Source of the DNA: Peptococcaceae bacterium BRH_c23
Lineage (GTDB): Bacteria; Bacillota_B; Desulfitobacteriia; Desulfitobacteriales; Desulfitobacteriaceae
Assembly: GCA_000961805.1 (NCBI GenBank)
Contig: LADV01000100.1
Coordinates: forward strand, 1 to 18,320
Direction: 5' to 3'
Length of the DNA: 18,320 bases
Positions 8,259 to 15,652 of the stretch are shown in pieces. The stretch's first letter is position 1. Every line of letters starts with the position of its first letter. The position numbers and the translations under genes are program-made. The notes below the pieces were generated by a model. That model was not told the origin of the DNA. It made no database searches and saw only the letters and a program-made list of their open reading frames with translations.

Positions 8259-9869
8259 TGGAAGTACACCCACCTCTTTGCTTCTAAAATAATTGAGATA
8301 CCAATTAAAATGTTTAATCCAAGCTGCAGCGGAGATCTCATTGCCGTTTTTGTCCGCCGATTCGTATAACAAACTCCGATAGCCATCCTTATTAGCTACT
8401 GCCTCAGCGACATAACTCCTTGCCGTGGTTAACGCTTCATCCCAAAATCGGTTCTCTGCTATTGATGTGCCATGATAAACCCCTTCCGCCAAGAGCCGCT
8501 TAAGCTGAAACAACTGTTTACTGGCATTGGCATCTTTAACCTTTTTACCGCCCGGGCGTAAAAACAAGGGGTTAAGAGCGGATAGAGCCAATTGTGGTTT
8601 GAAGTTAAACCGTCCACTCCAGAGAGGCTTCTTGGGAAAAAGCGGACTTACCCACTCTTGGGTTGAGTCATTAAACTGAGAGAGCTGTCGTAATCGACTC
8701 GGAAGGACTTGCGTGATCAAACCAGTGACGTTTTCAAGATTCTGGCCAACATCTGCCCAGAGAACGGTCAAATTCAGAATACCCTCTGAGTCCTTCAGTG
8801 AATCAAGTAACCCCTTCTCATCCTCCTCCACATCCTCTTTAAATCCTTGGATATACTCTTGTACATCATGCAAACAGTTTTGCCGCACCTCTAAAGGGAG
8901 TCCCGGAAAAAACTCTGGGATAACTAAAGCATTTTCTCCTGCAACCTTCGCTCCAAATGGTTGCCCCTTTTTTTCAGGCCCCCCTTTCTTCAAAACATGA
9001 AATTTAAAGACGTAGAGAAGATCAGAACACGAGGCACAAAGCGCATATCCCTTCCAGGCCTGTGCTGCATCGATTCCAGGAAAAACTCCAATCCGATCTG
9101 TATTTAAAAGATTAACCCCTGCACCTTTAAGTGCATTAGGAAAGACCGTGACAGCATCTTGTCCACATAACGGACAACGCGCTTCTTCCTCGGCGGGCGA
9201 TCCTCCAGTCACATAACGTTCCCCCGCCAACTTTGCCTTTAAAAGATAATCTGTGTAAACCAACTGTTCACCCGGGAGTTTGTCCTGAGCATCTCTAATT
9301 GTTAGAAACACTGTGTTCTTCTGTGGTCCAATGCCTTCAACTACACAAGCTAGCATTGAAGAAAAGCCTTCTTTTTCCCAATCCATGACTAGCCCATCAG
9401 CCAGTCTAAGCTTTGGTCTTTCCAAGATCCCCAGTATTTCTTTGAAATAATCAGACCATGGTTTTTGCGCTTCAGATACCTCCCGAAAATATTTAACAGT
9501 TGTTGCGAGAATCTTTTCACTTGGACCACTGCCTTCTTTAGCATAGGTTCTTTTGATCACTGGTCCAACAGCAGGACTCTGTGACCCCGATGGTTTCATA
9601 AAAGGCAGTTTATAAGCAGGGCACCCGCCACTCTCCTCCTTCCCTTGTACGACATCTTCCACAGTTAATTTTGCTGTATCAGCGGATTCCCGTTCCAAAA
9701 TATAGACCTTGTCCACCTTACCACTGTCCTCAACCAGATAGGGAAATAATTGGCCTAGTGAATTCAGTCTGAGATTTTGATACCAAGCCTCCGAATTCTC
9801 TGGCATATCTCCCTGATTTAAGTTTTCTAGAAGATAATCCAATGCCAACTCGCGCATTGATGCGATCAT
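7839..9869 (-). CDS. cas8b: Type I-B large subunit Cas8b (Csh1/TM1802 family), operon 1
   Basis: A 676-residue large subunit that reads the PAM and starts R-loop formation in Cascade. A zinc-finger-like pair is visible: CPLC at 232-235 and CASC at 278-281, spaced as in the TM1802/Csh1 group. The helical C-terminal portion (from about 538) corresponds to a fused or separately translated small subunit. The start at 9869 is chosen because AAGGAAG lies 7 nt upstream; an in-frame Met at residue 5 is the alternative. It is the first gene of operon 1. Upstream is a broken cas6, the gene that normally leads this operon. Family assignment is from motif and context, so the exact Cas8b variant is less certain than the I-B call. 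Confidence 0.9.
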   Translation of the reverse strand: MIASMRELALDYLLENLNQGDMPENSEAWYQNLRLNSLGQLFPYLVEDSGKVDKVYILERESADTAKLTVEDVVQGKEESGGCPAYKLPFMKPSGSQSPAVGPVIKRTYAKEGSGPSEKILATTVKYFREVSEAQKPWSDYFKEILGILERPKLRLADGLVMDWEKEGFSSMLACVVEGIGPQKNTVFLTIRDAQDKLPGEQLVYTDYLLKAKLAGERYVTGGSPAEEEARCPLCGQDAVTVFPNALKGAGVNLLNTDRIGVFPGIDAAQAWKGYALCASCSDLLYVFKFHVLKKGGPEKKGQPFGAKVAGENALVIPEFFPGLPLEVRQNCLHDVQEYIQGFKEDVEEDEKGLLDSLKDSEGILNLTVLWADVGQNLENVTGLITQVLPSRLRQLSQFNDSTQEWVSPLFPKKPLWSGRFNFKPQLALSALNPLFLRPGGKKVKDANASKQLFQLKRLLAEGVYHGTSIAENRFWDEALTTARSYVAEAVANKDGYRSLLYESADKNGNEISAAAWIKHFNWYLNYFRSKEVGVLPMNKQPYEPAMEALKPYFGPESGIDSPEKSYAFLLGVLYGKLLQVQGARGVNVGANALTWLKRLTLKGKDLPELYIKIREKLLSYESEKSPDIRMLIQELGQLGIRLGDRIKLDEVGTNYFLLLGQSMTESILPSKSKEV

Positions 9870-9927
9870 CCCATCACTTCCTTTTAGCAGACTTCCTGTC
9901 TTACTTAATGACTGACTCTGACAATCG

Positions 9928-10007
9928 TTATCCCTTCCCCATCACCTCAAACATCCGCACCCTTGAGAATTTCTCTTTCCTAATTCCTGCATCTATTTCA
10001 ACCTCAT
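9928..10007 (-). pseudogene. cas6: Deletion scar of operon 1 cas6
   Basis: Minus-strand remnant aligned by eye to the intact cas6 at 17325-18131. Bases 9928-9997 match its last 70 or so bases (decayed tail ending in EVMGKG, intact EVMGRG), with a one-base deletion and several substitutions. Bases 9998-10007 match its first codons. The join lies in TCTATTTCAACC, where about 724 bp present in the intact gene (roughly codons 6-245) are missing. The remaining ATG at 10007 reads M-R-L-K then TAG, so no protein is made. The 5' flank to about 10135 is also clearly homologous to the flank of intact cas6 (18132 to about 18250). It sits just ahead of cas8b, where I-B operons normally carry cas6. Confidence 0.85.
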
Positions 10008-10135
10008 AATTACAGCCCCCCTTATGTAGTCCATTATCTCAACCTGCTTAAAGTTTACAGTATTAGCTAGACATTTTTCTGTTATGATTAACTAATTTCT
10101 CATTACATCAAATATTAAACCTTTCTTCTAACCTT
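10008..10135 (-). promoter_or_regulatory. Retained cas6 upstream region ahead of operon 1
   Basis: This AT-rich stretch aligns by eye with the region upstream of the intact cas6 (18132 to about 18250), including the G-rich Shine-Dalgarno run, CTCAACCTGCTTAAAG against CTCAACTTACTTTAAG, and TTAGCTAGACA against TTAGACA. It has kept recognisable similarity although the gene behind it is gone. That would be expected if it still supplied the promoter for cas8b-cas7-cas5-cas3-cas4-cas1-cas2. I cannot assign -35 and -10 boxes confidently here. Confidence 0.45.
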
Positions 10136-10160
10136 TGCATAATACCAACTTCACTCTTTT

Positions 10161-10223
10161 ACACGCATAAAAATGCGTATAATTCTTCCCTCAATAGTTT
10201 ACACGCATTATTGATACGTGTTA
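10161..10223 (+). promoter_or_regulatory. Two inverted-repeat operators upstream of hicA
   Basis: Two related dyads lie ahead of hicA. Operator 1 (10161-10180) is ACACGCAT-AAAA-ATGCGTAT, with arms matching at 7 of 8. Operator 2 (10199-10223) is TTACACGCAT-TATTG-ATACGTGTTA, with arms matching at 8 of 10. Both share TTACACGCAT. Operator 2 lies between the -35 and -10 boxes of the hicAB promoter, so binding there would block transcription. The ribbon-helix-helix tail of HicB is the obvious binder, as in known hicAB autoregulation. Confidence 0.75.
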
Positions 10224-10227
10224 TAAT
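10198..10227 (+). promoter_or_regulatory. hicAB promoter
   Basis: TTTACA (10198-10203) and TATAAT (10222-10227) are spaced by 18 bp, a good sigma-70-type promoter. The predicted start lies just ahead of the ribosome binding site AAGGAGG at 10237-10243. Operator 2 fills the spacer between the boxes. Confidence 0.75.
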
Positions 10228-10251
10228 AATACTTGCAAGGAGGTCGCGGAG

Positions 10252-10467
10252 TTGGGTAAGCAAATAACAGTAAGAAAAGTCCTGCAAAAACTGAAAGAAG
10301 AAGGATTTGTTAAATCCCCAAACCACGGTAAAAGCACAAGCCATCAACGCTACTCACACAAAACCGACCCTACCAGATACGCTGATCTAGCTTTTCACCA
10401 CAGCGGTCAAGTAATCCCAAAAGGAACGCTAAATAGTATTGAACAAACATCAGGAATAAAATTCTAG
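10252..10467 (+). CDS. hicA: HicA family mRNA interferase toxin
   Basis: A 71-residue HicA, a small double-stranded-RNA-binding-fold toxin that cleaves mRNA independently of codon context. The N-terminus GKQITVRKVLQKLKEEGFV and the C-terminal VIPKGTLNSI (54-63) are family hallmarks. H31 in KSTSHQRY is the expected catalytic histidine. The start is TTG at 10252, chosen because AAGGAGG (10237-10243) is 8 nt upstream and because this frame reads straight into the conserved domain. It is followed after 46 bp by hicB. It is transcribed away from operon 1 and against the direction of all cas genes. Confidence 0.93.
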   Translation: MGKQITVRKVLQKLKEEGFVKSPNHGKSTSHQRYSHKTDPTRYADLAFHHSGQVIPKGTLNSIEQTSGIKF

Positions 10468-10513
10468 CCACTGGTGTAAATAAATACAAAAAATATTAAG
10501 GAGTTGATTACAG

Positions 10514-10936
10514 GTGTCCAATCATTTAATTTATCCAATAGTTGTTGAAAAATCTGGCGATGGAGGCCTGGGTATGTATTTCCCCGATTTCCCAGGAACT
10601 GCGATCTTGAGTATTGATATTGCGGATGGTATTCGAAAGGCAAAAGAAATGCTCGTAGATCTCGTTTTAGAAAAAGAAGAACAAGTCCAGCCACTGCCCA
10701 TTCCTTCTGCTCCTGAAAATATCTCCTTACTCGATGCAAATGACCGTATTGTATTTGTGGAGATTTACATGCCACCATATCGCAACGAAGCTGCAAATAA
10801 GGCTGTAACTAAAAATTGCACCTTGCCTAAATGGTTACGTGATGTTGGTGAAGAAGCAGGCCTGAATTTCTCGCAACTTCTTCAAGCGTCAATCAAGGAT
10901 GCACTTGGGATTAAGTCAATTGAAAAGCAACCTTGA
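10514..10936 (+). CDS. hicB: HicB family antitoxin with ribbon-helix-helix domain
   Basis: A 140-residue HicB. The N-terminal domain has the pattern YFPDFPGTAILSIDIADGI (22-40), a partial RNase H-like fold that masks HicA. The C-terminus (about 97-133), with VTKNCTLPKWLRDVGEEAG then NFSQLLQASIKDALGI, is a ribbon-helix-helix DNA-binding domain, which fits autoregulation at the two dyads upstream. The start is GTG at 10514 with AAGGAG 10 nt upstream. The pair is intact and should be functional. Sitting among cas genes, it may stabilise the locus against loss; that is inference. Confidence 0.93.
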   Translation: MSNHLIYPIVVEKSGDGGLGMYFPDFPGTAILSIDIADGIRKAKEMLVDLVLEKEEQVQPLPIPSAPENISLLDANDRIVFVEIYMPPYRNEAANKAVTKNCTLPKWLRDVGEEAGLNFSQLLQASIKDALGIKSIEKQP

Positions 10937-10954
10937 ATTAATATAACAATTTTT

Positions 10955-10982
10955 AAAAAGCAGCCTAATCAGCTGCTTTTTT
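10955..10982 (+). terminator. Rho-independent terminator of hicAB
   Basis: AAAAAGCAGC (10955-10964), loop CTAATCA, then GCTGCTTTTTT (10972-10982). The stem is perfect, with a GC core and a trailing T-run. It lies 18 bp after the hicB stop. The A-run on the other side makes it usable from the minus strand too, where it could shield hicAB from read-through out of operon 2. Confidence 0.92.
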
Positions 10983-11305
10983 ACTTATCATTTATCAAGT
11001 ATAATTCCTATTCTCCGCATCATATGGCCAAACTTCGGAAATCTTTAACTCTCTTCGAACAACCCGTTAAATAAATCTCACACCAATCACTTAGCTCATC
11101 CATCCATTTTCACAGTTGACACAATTATTAGTTCCATCATCCCTGAGTACCCTTTGATGATTCCTCCTCGTATACTCCAAAAATGTGCAACTTTGGATAG
11201 TTAAGCATTGTGAATTTGAAGTATAAATGAAACTCAATTGTAAACTTCTTAGCAATATTATTGGGAAAGCATCCAAAACCTAATCTTGATCACCGCTTGC
11301 TATTT
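10983..11305. other. Non-coding gap between hicAB and operon 2
   Basis: Apart from the cas6 fragment at 11128-11214 I see nothing recognisable here: no ORF with family features, no repeat of the CRISPR type, no clear terminator behind cas3. The composition is AT-rich, and the short ORFs do not resemble any family. Confidence 0.6.
11128..11214 (-). pseudogene. cas6: Internal cas6 fragment
   Basis: About 87 bp that align well by eye with 17423-17506 of the intact cas6 (codons about 209-236). On the minus strand one frame reads LEY and, after a frameshift, another reads RGGIIKGYSGMME, against ILEYKGGIIKGYSGMME in the intact protein. It has no start and cannot make Cas6. It lies downstream of the operon 2 cas3 in the same orientation. 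It is a different part of cas6 from the scar at 9928-10007 and lies on the other side of hicAB. Confidence 0.8.
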
Positions 11306-13636
11306 TCAAAAGCACCTTGCCTCAAAACTATTTTCAGAATTCAAAATTCCCTCTTCTTTTGTATAAGGTATTTCATAAATCGGCAGACTCATGGGATTGG
11401 ATACTGCTTTAAGCTCTCGCAAATGAGATCCCCCAACTGATACTTCATATAATCTAATCAATGAATATTTCTTTTTTCCCCACAAGTCCACAACTTCCCC
11501 ATAAAACTTTTGTGGAATAACCGTAATTTTTAGATAATTATCAAAATTGCGGGTAGCTGTTTGTTCATTTACTGGCAGATCAAAGATAAACCCTTGGGAA
11601 TTTACAGCGGTGGCTATTTCTGCATAGAGTCGGTATCCTTTTTGGAATTCGTCATTGTCCGGCCCTAATTTAGTTCCTTCATAAACATTTTCTAGTAACC
11701 GGGCCAATTCATCTTCTCTAAGTTTTTTTTGGTTTTCTCTAACAATATCAGCCGTTTTTTTAAGGACCGCATCCGCACTTTTATAAACATATTCTAGTGC
11801 CGTTTCCGAAGCCGGAAATACAATAAAGAAGTACTCGCCTTCCCTTCCGTAGCGGTTACATCTCCCTGCCCTTTGAATTAAACTATCCAGAGGAGCGCAT
11901 TCGCTGTACATCACATCAAAGCTGATATCAAGGGAAACTTCAATAGCCTGTGTGGCAATGACCAAATCGTAATTTATAGGACGACCTTTATCGTCCTTGT
12001 CCAATAAAGCGTCCTCTTTCTCCTGACGGTCCTTCATAATAAACTGGCTATGATAACAAAGCACCTTTTCTTTGTCAATAAATTTGACCCACTGACGATA
12101 GGCTTCTTGTGCCGCTTGGACAGTATTGAATACAATTGCTACTTTCTTTCCCTGCTGTAGGAAATGCCGAATTTCTCCTATCATTTCATCAATTGTATCT
12201 TCTCTGTATTTCCATTGACATTTTTTTCTGCCCATTAATTCTTCGGCAACAACTGGTGCCGGTACATCCAAAAGCTTTAGAAAATGCTCCCGCAGAAAGG
12301 TTGGCATGGTTGCACTCATCAGACATACTGAACCGCCAAGCAGCTTAATTTTTTCAATCGCCGCAGTAATAAGGCCTAGCGTGTAAAACTGGTAAGCATG
12401 AACTTCGTCGAATATAACCCTACTGCCCACCAAGGCCCATTCTTTTTGACACCAAGCCCCGATATTGAACCCACTGGTTAACACCTGATCTACCGTTGCC
12501 ACCATCACCGGGGCCATGAAAGCTCGATAGCGGATTAATTCCCAGCGTAAATCCTGCGAAGTATTATCCTGCTCCCCGTCATTTTGCTGGGCAAAATAAG
12601 TATCCGCTCCCGAATGAATTAAGCCGCATTCCTTATCCTGAAAATAGTTATTACTCATGCGTCTATACAGGCTGTTTGAAGTCACCATAGTTGGCATCAA
12701 AAAAATAATTTTCGCTGGTTCTCCATTCGTTGCCCAGAGCAAAGCTGCTTCTGTTTTACCTGAACCTGTGGGGGCAATTGCCAATAGATTACCTTGAGTT
12801 TTTTCACATATAAGGTGGAACAGGCGTTTTTCAAAAACCAGCCCATCTTGTTCCACCTTGACTTGTATTTTTCCCCACAAAATAGAACTTGACATTTGAT
12901 GATTAATTGGCAATCTTTTATCTTTATCTTTTTCAGAAGCCAACCAGTCACAATCCATCAACAATCCTTTAATTAAAGCGTAAACCAGCCTAATCTCTTG
13001 CCTTTCCTCAGCAGGAATTTTCTTCAGGTTTGTTTCTTCTAACCTTTGTCTGAGTGCTCGGAACAAGGTTGAAGGCCATTGGGAAAGTGTAAATATCTTT
13101 GTAAGCAAGAAAGTATCAAAAGAGCAAACCAAACCATTTTGAGCAGCAACCTCAAGTACCCGTTTAATCTCCTCCGCCTGCAGTCCAGGTGACTCTTTAC
13201 GGGACATTTCCCTCTCAAAACTGTGCCAATCCACTTGCAGAGTTTTATGGTGACCTAACACGGCCAGCAGTTCACAAGGGATCAACGTTGCTTCTGTTTG
13301 AAGTCGCTCCTGTTCCATTACAAATAGAAACAGCGCTGATGCCAGTTCATGCCGAAAATTCAGGGAACGATCGGTTGGCTGATATGCCACCAATCGCTGC
13401 ATTTGCTGTTGAAAGGTCGGAAGAAGTTTCCCTGCGTCATGAAATAAGATTGCTTTTTCTGTCTGTTCCTTAAAATCCTCAAGTGACATCCCAATGGAAC
13501 TGCAAAAGTAGGCAAGCGCATTTTGTCGACTTTGAAATGATTCTTGCCAAAGTTTGTGGCATTCCGTAACGTGATAAATATAGCTTCCTTTTTCCCCGGT
13601 ATCGGGTTTAGCATATTCTGTCCGCATGTCCATCAT
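11306..13636 (-). CDS. cas3: Cas3 nuclease-helicase, operon 2
   Basis: A 776-residue HD-helicase fusion and the second Cas3 of the window. HD motifs: H22, ILFHDAGKLLPTF (H66, D67), H96 in NFRHE, and the HH pair at 129-130. Helicase motifs: APTGSGKT (288-295), IFDEVH (408-413), LMSATMP, QAIEVSLDISFD and QRAGRCNRYG. All are intact. Its ATG overlaps the cas5 stop by 4 bp (ATGA). It is the last gene of operon 2; no adaptation genes follow. Having a separate Cas3 fits the rule that each effector complex recruits a matched nuclease. Confidence 0.97.
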   Translation of the reverse strand: MMDMRTEYAKPDTGEKGSYIYHVTECHKLWQESFQSRQNALAYFCSSIGMSLEDFKEQTEKAILFHDAGKLLPTFQQQMQRLVAYQPTDRSLNFRHELASALFLFVMEQERLQTEATLIPCELLAVLGHHKTLQVDWHSFEREMSRKESPGLQAEEIKRVLEVAAQNGLVCSFDTFLLTKIFTLSQWPSTLFRALRQRLEETNLKKIPAEERQEIRLVYALIKGLLMDCDWLASEKDKDKRLPINHQMSSSILWGKIQVKVEQDGLVFEKRLFHLICEKTQGNLLAIAPTGSGKTEAALLWATNGEPAKIIFLMPTMVTSNSLYRRMSNNYFQDKECGLIHSGADTYFAQQNDGEQDNTSQDLRWELIRYRAFMAPVMVATVDQVLTSGFNIGAWCQKEWALVGSRVIFDEVHAYQFYTLGLITAAIEKIKLLGGSVCLMSATMPTFLREHFLKLLDVPAPVVAEELMGRKKCQWKYREDTIDEMIGEIRHFLQQGKKVAIVFNTVQAAQEAYRQWVKFIDKEKVLCYHSQFIMKDRQEKEDALLDKDDKGRPINYDLVIATQAIEVSLDISFDVMYSECAPLDSLIQRAGRCNRYGREGEYFFIVFPASETALEYVYKSADAVLKKTADIVRENQKKLREDELARLLENVYEGTKLGPDNDEFQKGYRLYAEIATAVNSQGFIFDLPVNEQTATRNFDNYLKITVIPQKFYGEVVDLWGKKKYSLIRLYEVSVGGSHLRELKAVSNPMSLPIYEIPYTKEEGILNSENSFEARCF

Positions 13637-14397
13637 CCGTTTCCCAAAGAAAATAAAGGGATGGTCTCCTGACCAAAAGAATAAGCAGGACAGGGATTTT
13701 TTAAGTTGTGAAACTTGGCTAGAAAAGTAAAAGTCTGATATTCCGAACCTTTGCGCTCACCATCTGCGCCAAAGACAAAGCGGACCGGTAATTTTTTGAC
13801 CATGGGTAAGGCTAAAAAAACCGTAACCTTTTCTTTCTCAATCAATTCCCAGTTAAACGCATAATTATCTGATTGGTCTCCGGGAACTAACCTGTAGCTA
13901 AGGTCAGTTGAACCTCCCGCAATTTTTCTGACTCTGTCAATAGACGATACCTCTTTTAGCAAAGCAATATCATCGCTGGTGCCTAAAGTTAGGGCCCAGG
14001 CAGGAGAGTGGAAAGCTTGCTGCAAAGACTCCATAACTCTCCGTTCTTGGCTGCCATAATAAAGCCGATACGCCGGACGGAACAAAAACTCTCTCTTTAG
14101 AATATCGCTTCGTAATTCTTTGGATACAATCTTTTGGTATTTCCAAAGATCCAGTCCTTTACCCGCCGATTTTTTTCTCTCCTTAACACTAATATCCTGG
14201 ACACCTACTCCGATATTATTCTCAAGGAAATACTCCCAAACCTGTTGAAACGGAAACCCTAAGGCTGCTCCGGCAATACCTATGATCGTCGAGACGGGAG
14301 GCATGGGCAGGGTTGCATGATAAAGCTGTCCACCCGGATCGCGGAATGAAGCCGTTTCCGCTAAAAGTATAACAGAGAAACCGTAACCGTCCATCAT
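13633..14397 (-). CDS. cas5b: Type I-B Cas5 (Cas5t-like), operon 2
   Basis: A 254-residue Cas5. The N-terminus FSVILLAETASFRDPGGQLYHATLPMPPVSTIIGIAGAALGF is the Cas5t-type form of the conserved beta-strand and proline-helix segment. It caps the crRNA 5' handle in Cascade. The gene overlaps cas3 by 4 bp and follows cas7 after 18 bp. It is only distantly similar to the operon 1 Cas5, consistent with two separate complexes and not a recent duplication. Confidence 0.92.
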   Translation of the reverse strand: MMDGYGFSVILLAETASFRDPGGQLYHATLPMPPVSTIIGIAGAALGFPFQQVWEYFLENNIGVGVQDISVKERKKSAGKGLDLWKYQKIVSKELRSDILKREFLFRPAYRLYYGSQERRVMESLQQAFHSPAWALTLGTSDDIALLKEVSSIDRVRKIAGGSTDLSYRLVPGDQSDNYAFNWELIEKEKVTVFLALPMVKKLPVRFVFGADGERKGSEYQTFTFLAKFHNLKNPCPAYSFGQETIPLFSLGNG

Positions 14398-14415
14398 TCT
14401 GCTCTCCTCACCATT

Positions 14416-15285
14416 TTAATATATACCATCCAACCAGGCTTTCATCTTGCCAAAGGCTTCGCCCATGGTCAGTGCCTGCATAGTATCCTCAGGGAAAAAA
14501 CCTTTACGCTCTCCAATAACGGTTTCTTTAATTACGTTGGAAAAATCTTTAATGGTAGATTCAATTAGTCCAATTTTTACTATTCCTTGTGCATCCACAT
14601 CAAGGCATTCTAAAAATATTGGATTTTTTACCGCCATAAGTCCTGCGCATATAAATTTAGGAGAAATATCGGCTAAGAAACGGCTTTGTCTTCCTACTCC
14701 CCAAAGGTTTTGAATCGCGTCCAATAGGACACCTACCCGGCGCTTCTTTTCAGCAGCTTCTAAATCTAACTTGTACGTAGAAGCATCTGCTACCCCGATT
14801 CTGTCGAGTTCGATCAGAATGGTTCCCCGATATATGCCGGAATGAATTTCACTTTCAAATATATTCGGATTTCCACCAGCTTTAACACCCATATAATTGG
14901 TGGCAAAATCAAGTTCGCCACGATACTCTTCTAAAGAAATTAAAGGGGATACCCGTACTGGACTGGTACGTTTGATGGTTTCTTTGTCAGCCTGCATAAA
15001 ACCAAATAAATCGTCATCAATATATTCTTGTGGTTTGCATTGAGTAGAAGTGGCACCTTTGTCCTGTTTTGCCTCCGTAGATTCCGATAGTTTTTCTCCT
15101 AAAACGGCCAATTGTTCACGCAAATCCCGACGGATCGCCTGCGAAGATTTATAGGGATATTCTTTACCATCCGCCGCTTGGATTTTTTTTATACTGGAAA
15201 TGTTGTCTGCTTCTTTGTCCGAACCGTTCAAAGATGCATAGGAAGCTTTCGTTAAATACGTAATAGTTAAACATTTAGCTTGCAT
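14416..15285 (-). CDS. cas7b: Type I-B Cas7/Cst2 (DevR-like) backbone subunit, operon 2
   Basis: Cas7 of the Cst2/DevR family, 289 residues from the chosen start. The N-terminus CLTITYLTKASYASLNGSDKEADNISSIKK is characteristic of this group. TSPVRVSPLISLEEYRGELDFATN and later segments also fit. An ATG 51 bp further upstream would overlap cas8b by 47 bp. I prefer 15285 because the conserved domain begins there, AAAGGAG lies 9 nt upstream, and the start is then just 4 bp past the cas8b stop. Role: oligomeric backbone gripping the crRNA. Confidence 0.93.
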   Translation of the reverse strand: MQAKCLTITYLTKASYASLNGSDKEADNISSIKKIQAADGKEYPYKSSQAIRRDLREQLAVLGEKLSESTEAKQDKGATSTQCKPQEYIDDDLFGFMQADKETIKRTSPVRVSPLISLEEYRGELDFATNYMGVKAGGNPNIFESEIHSGIYRGTILIELDRIGVADASTYKLDLEAAEKKRRVGVLLDAIQNLWGVGRQSRFLADISPKFICAGLMAVKNPIFLECLDVDAQGIVKIGLIESTIKDFSNVIKETVIGERKGFFPEDTMQALTMGEAFGKMKAWLDGIY

Positions 15286-15289
15286 AAGA

Positions 15290-15652
15290 TTACTCTCCTT
15301 TATCTTCTTGGTTTTCGTCTCTCGTCTCTTCATCATCTTTTTTGCCTTTTGATCGTTTGAAATTATTATAAGTATTCAAAGCCCCCAATAGGCAGTAAGA
15401 TTTAAAATCGTCAAAAGTTACTTTTTCTAATATCCCTCCCAAGATCTGATTGGAAACGACAATATTGTAACGGAACTGGATTCTGTTCAGTTGTTCTAAA
15501 AAATCTGTGACAGTGCGGGTTTTACGCAAAGTGAATAAATCCCCTTTTACCCTGTCAAAATTACTGCCTGAAATATCCTTAGCAATATCTCTGGCAGAAA
15601 GAACAATCTGCCTACCCAAATTAACCGCTACATCAACTTGGTCTTGAGTCAT
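15290..15652 (-). CDS. cas11b: Cas11b small subunit from internal start in operon 2 cas8b1
   Basis: Codon 468 of cas8b1 is an ATG (15650-15652). AAAGGAGG lies at 15661-15668, exactly 8 nt upstream, as strong as any ribosome binding site in the window and unlikely to arise by codon choice alone. The product would be 120 residues, MTQDQVDVAVNLGRQIVL onwards, largely helical, about the size of a Cascade small subunit. Internal translation of Cas11 from cas8 is established for several type I subtypes. Not separately proven here, but the signal is clear. Confidence 0.75.
   Translation of the reverse strand: MTQDQVDVAVNLGRQIVLSARDIAKDISGSNFDRVKGDLFTLRKTRTVTDFLEQLNRIQFRYNIVVSNQILGGILEKVTFDDFKSYCLLGALNTYNNFKRSKGKKDDEETRDENQEDKGE

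Noticed and set aside
6841..9869. Type I-C assignment of operon 1, suggested by the GNPNGDP motif of its Cas7
   Set aside because: The large subunit is TM1802/Csh1-like with paired CxxC motifs, and a cas6 once led the operon; I-C has a Csd1-type subunit and uses Cas5 for processing.
10081..10095. Possible second target of the crRNA-like RNA in the operon 1 upstream region (TTA followed by TGATTAAC)
   Set aside because: Only the first four bases match before mismatches at positions 5 and 8, and the rest diverges. I see no convincing match upstream of operon 1.
10159..10347. Minus-strand ORF opposite the start of hicA
   Set aside because: Antisense to a clear HicA gene and its operators; the sequence shows no family features.
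10464..10796. Minus-strand ORF of 110 codons opposite hicB
   Set aside because: Shadow of hicB; the sense frame has a complete HicB with ribosome binding site and terminator.
11091..11276. Minus-strand ORF of 61 codons
   Set aside because: It overlaps the cas6 fragment and reads partly in its frame (LEY) before shifting; no start signal and no independent family features.
14416..15336. Longer cas7 reading from an ATG inside the end of cas8b1
   Set aside because: The extra 17 residues precede the conserved Cst2 N-terminus and overlap cas8b1 by 47 bp; the ATG at 15285 has the better ribosome binding site.
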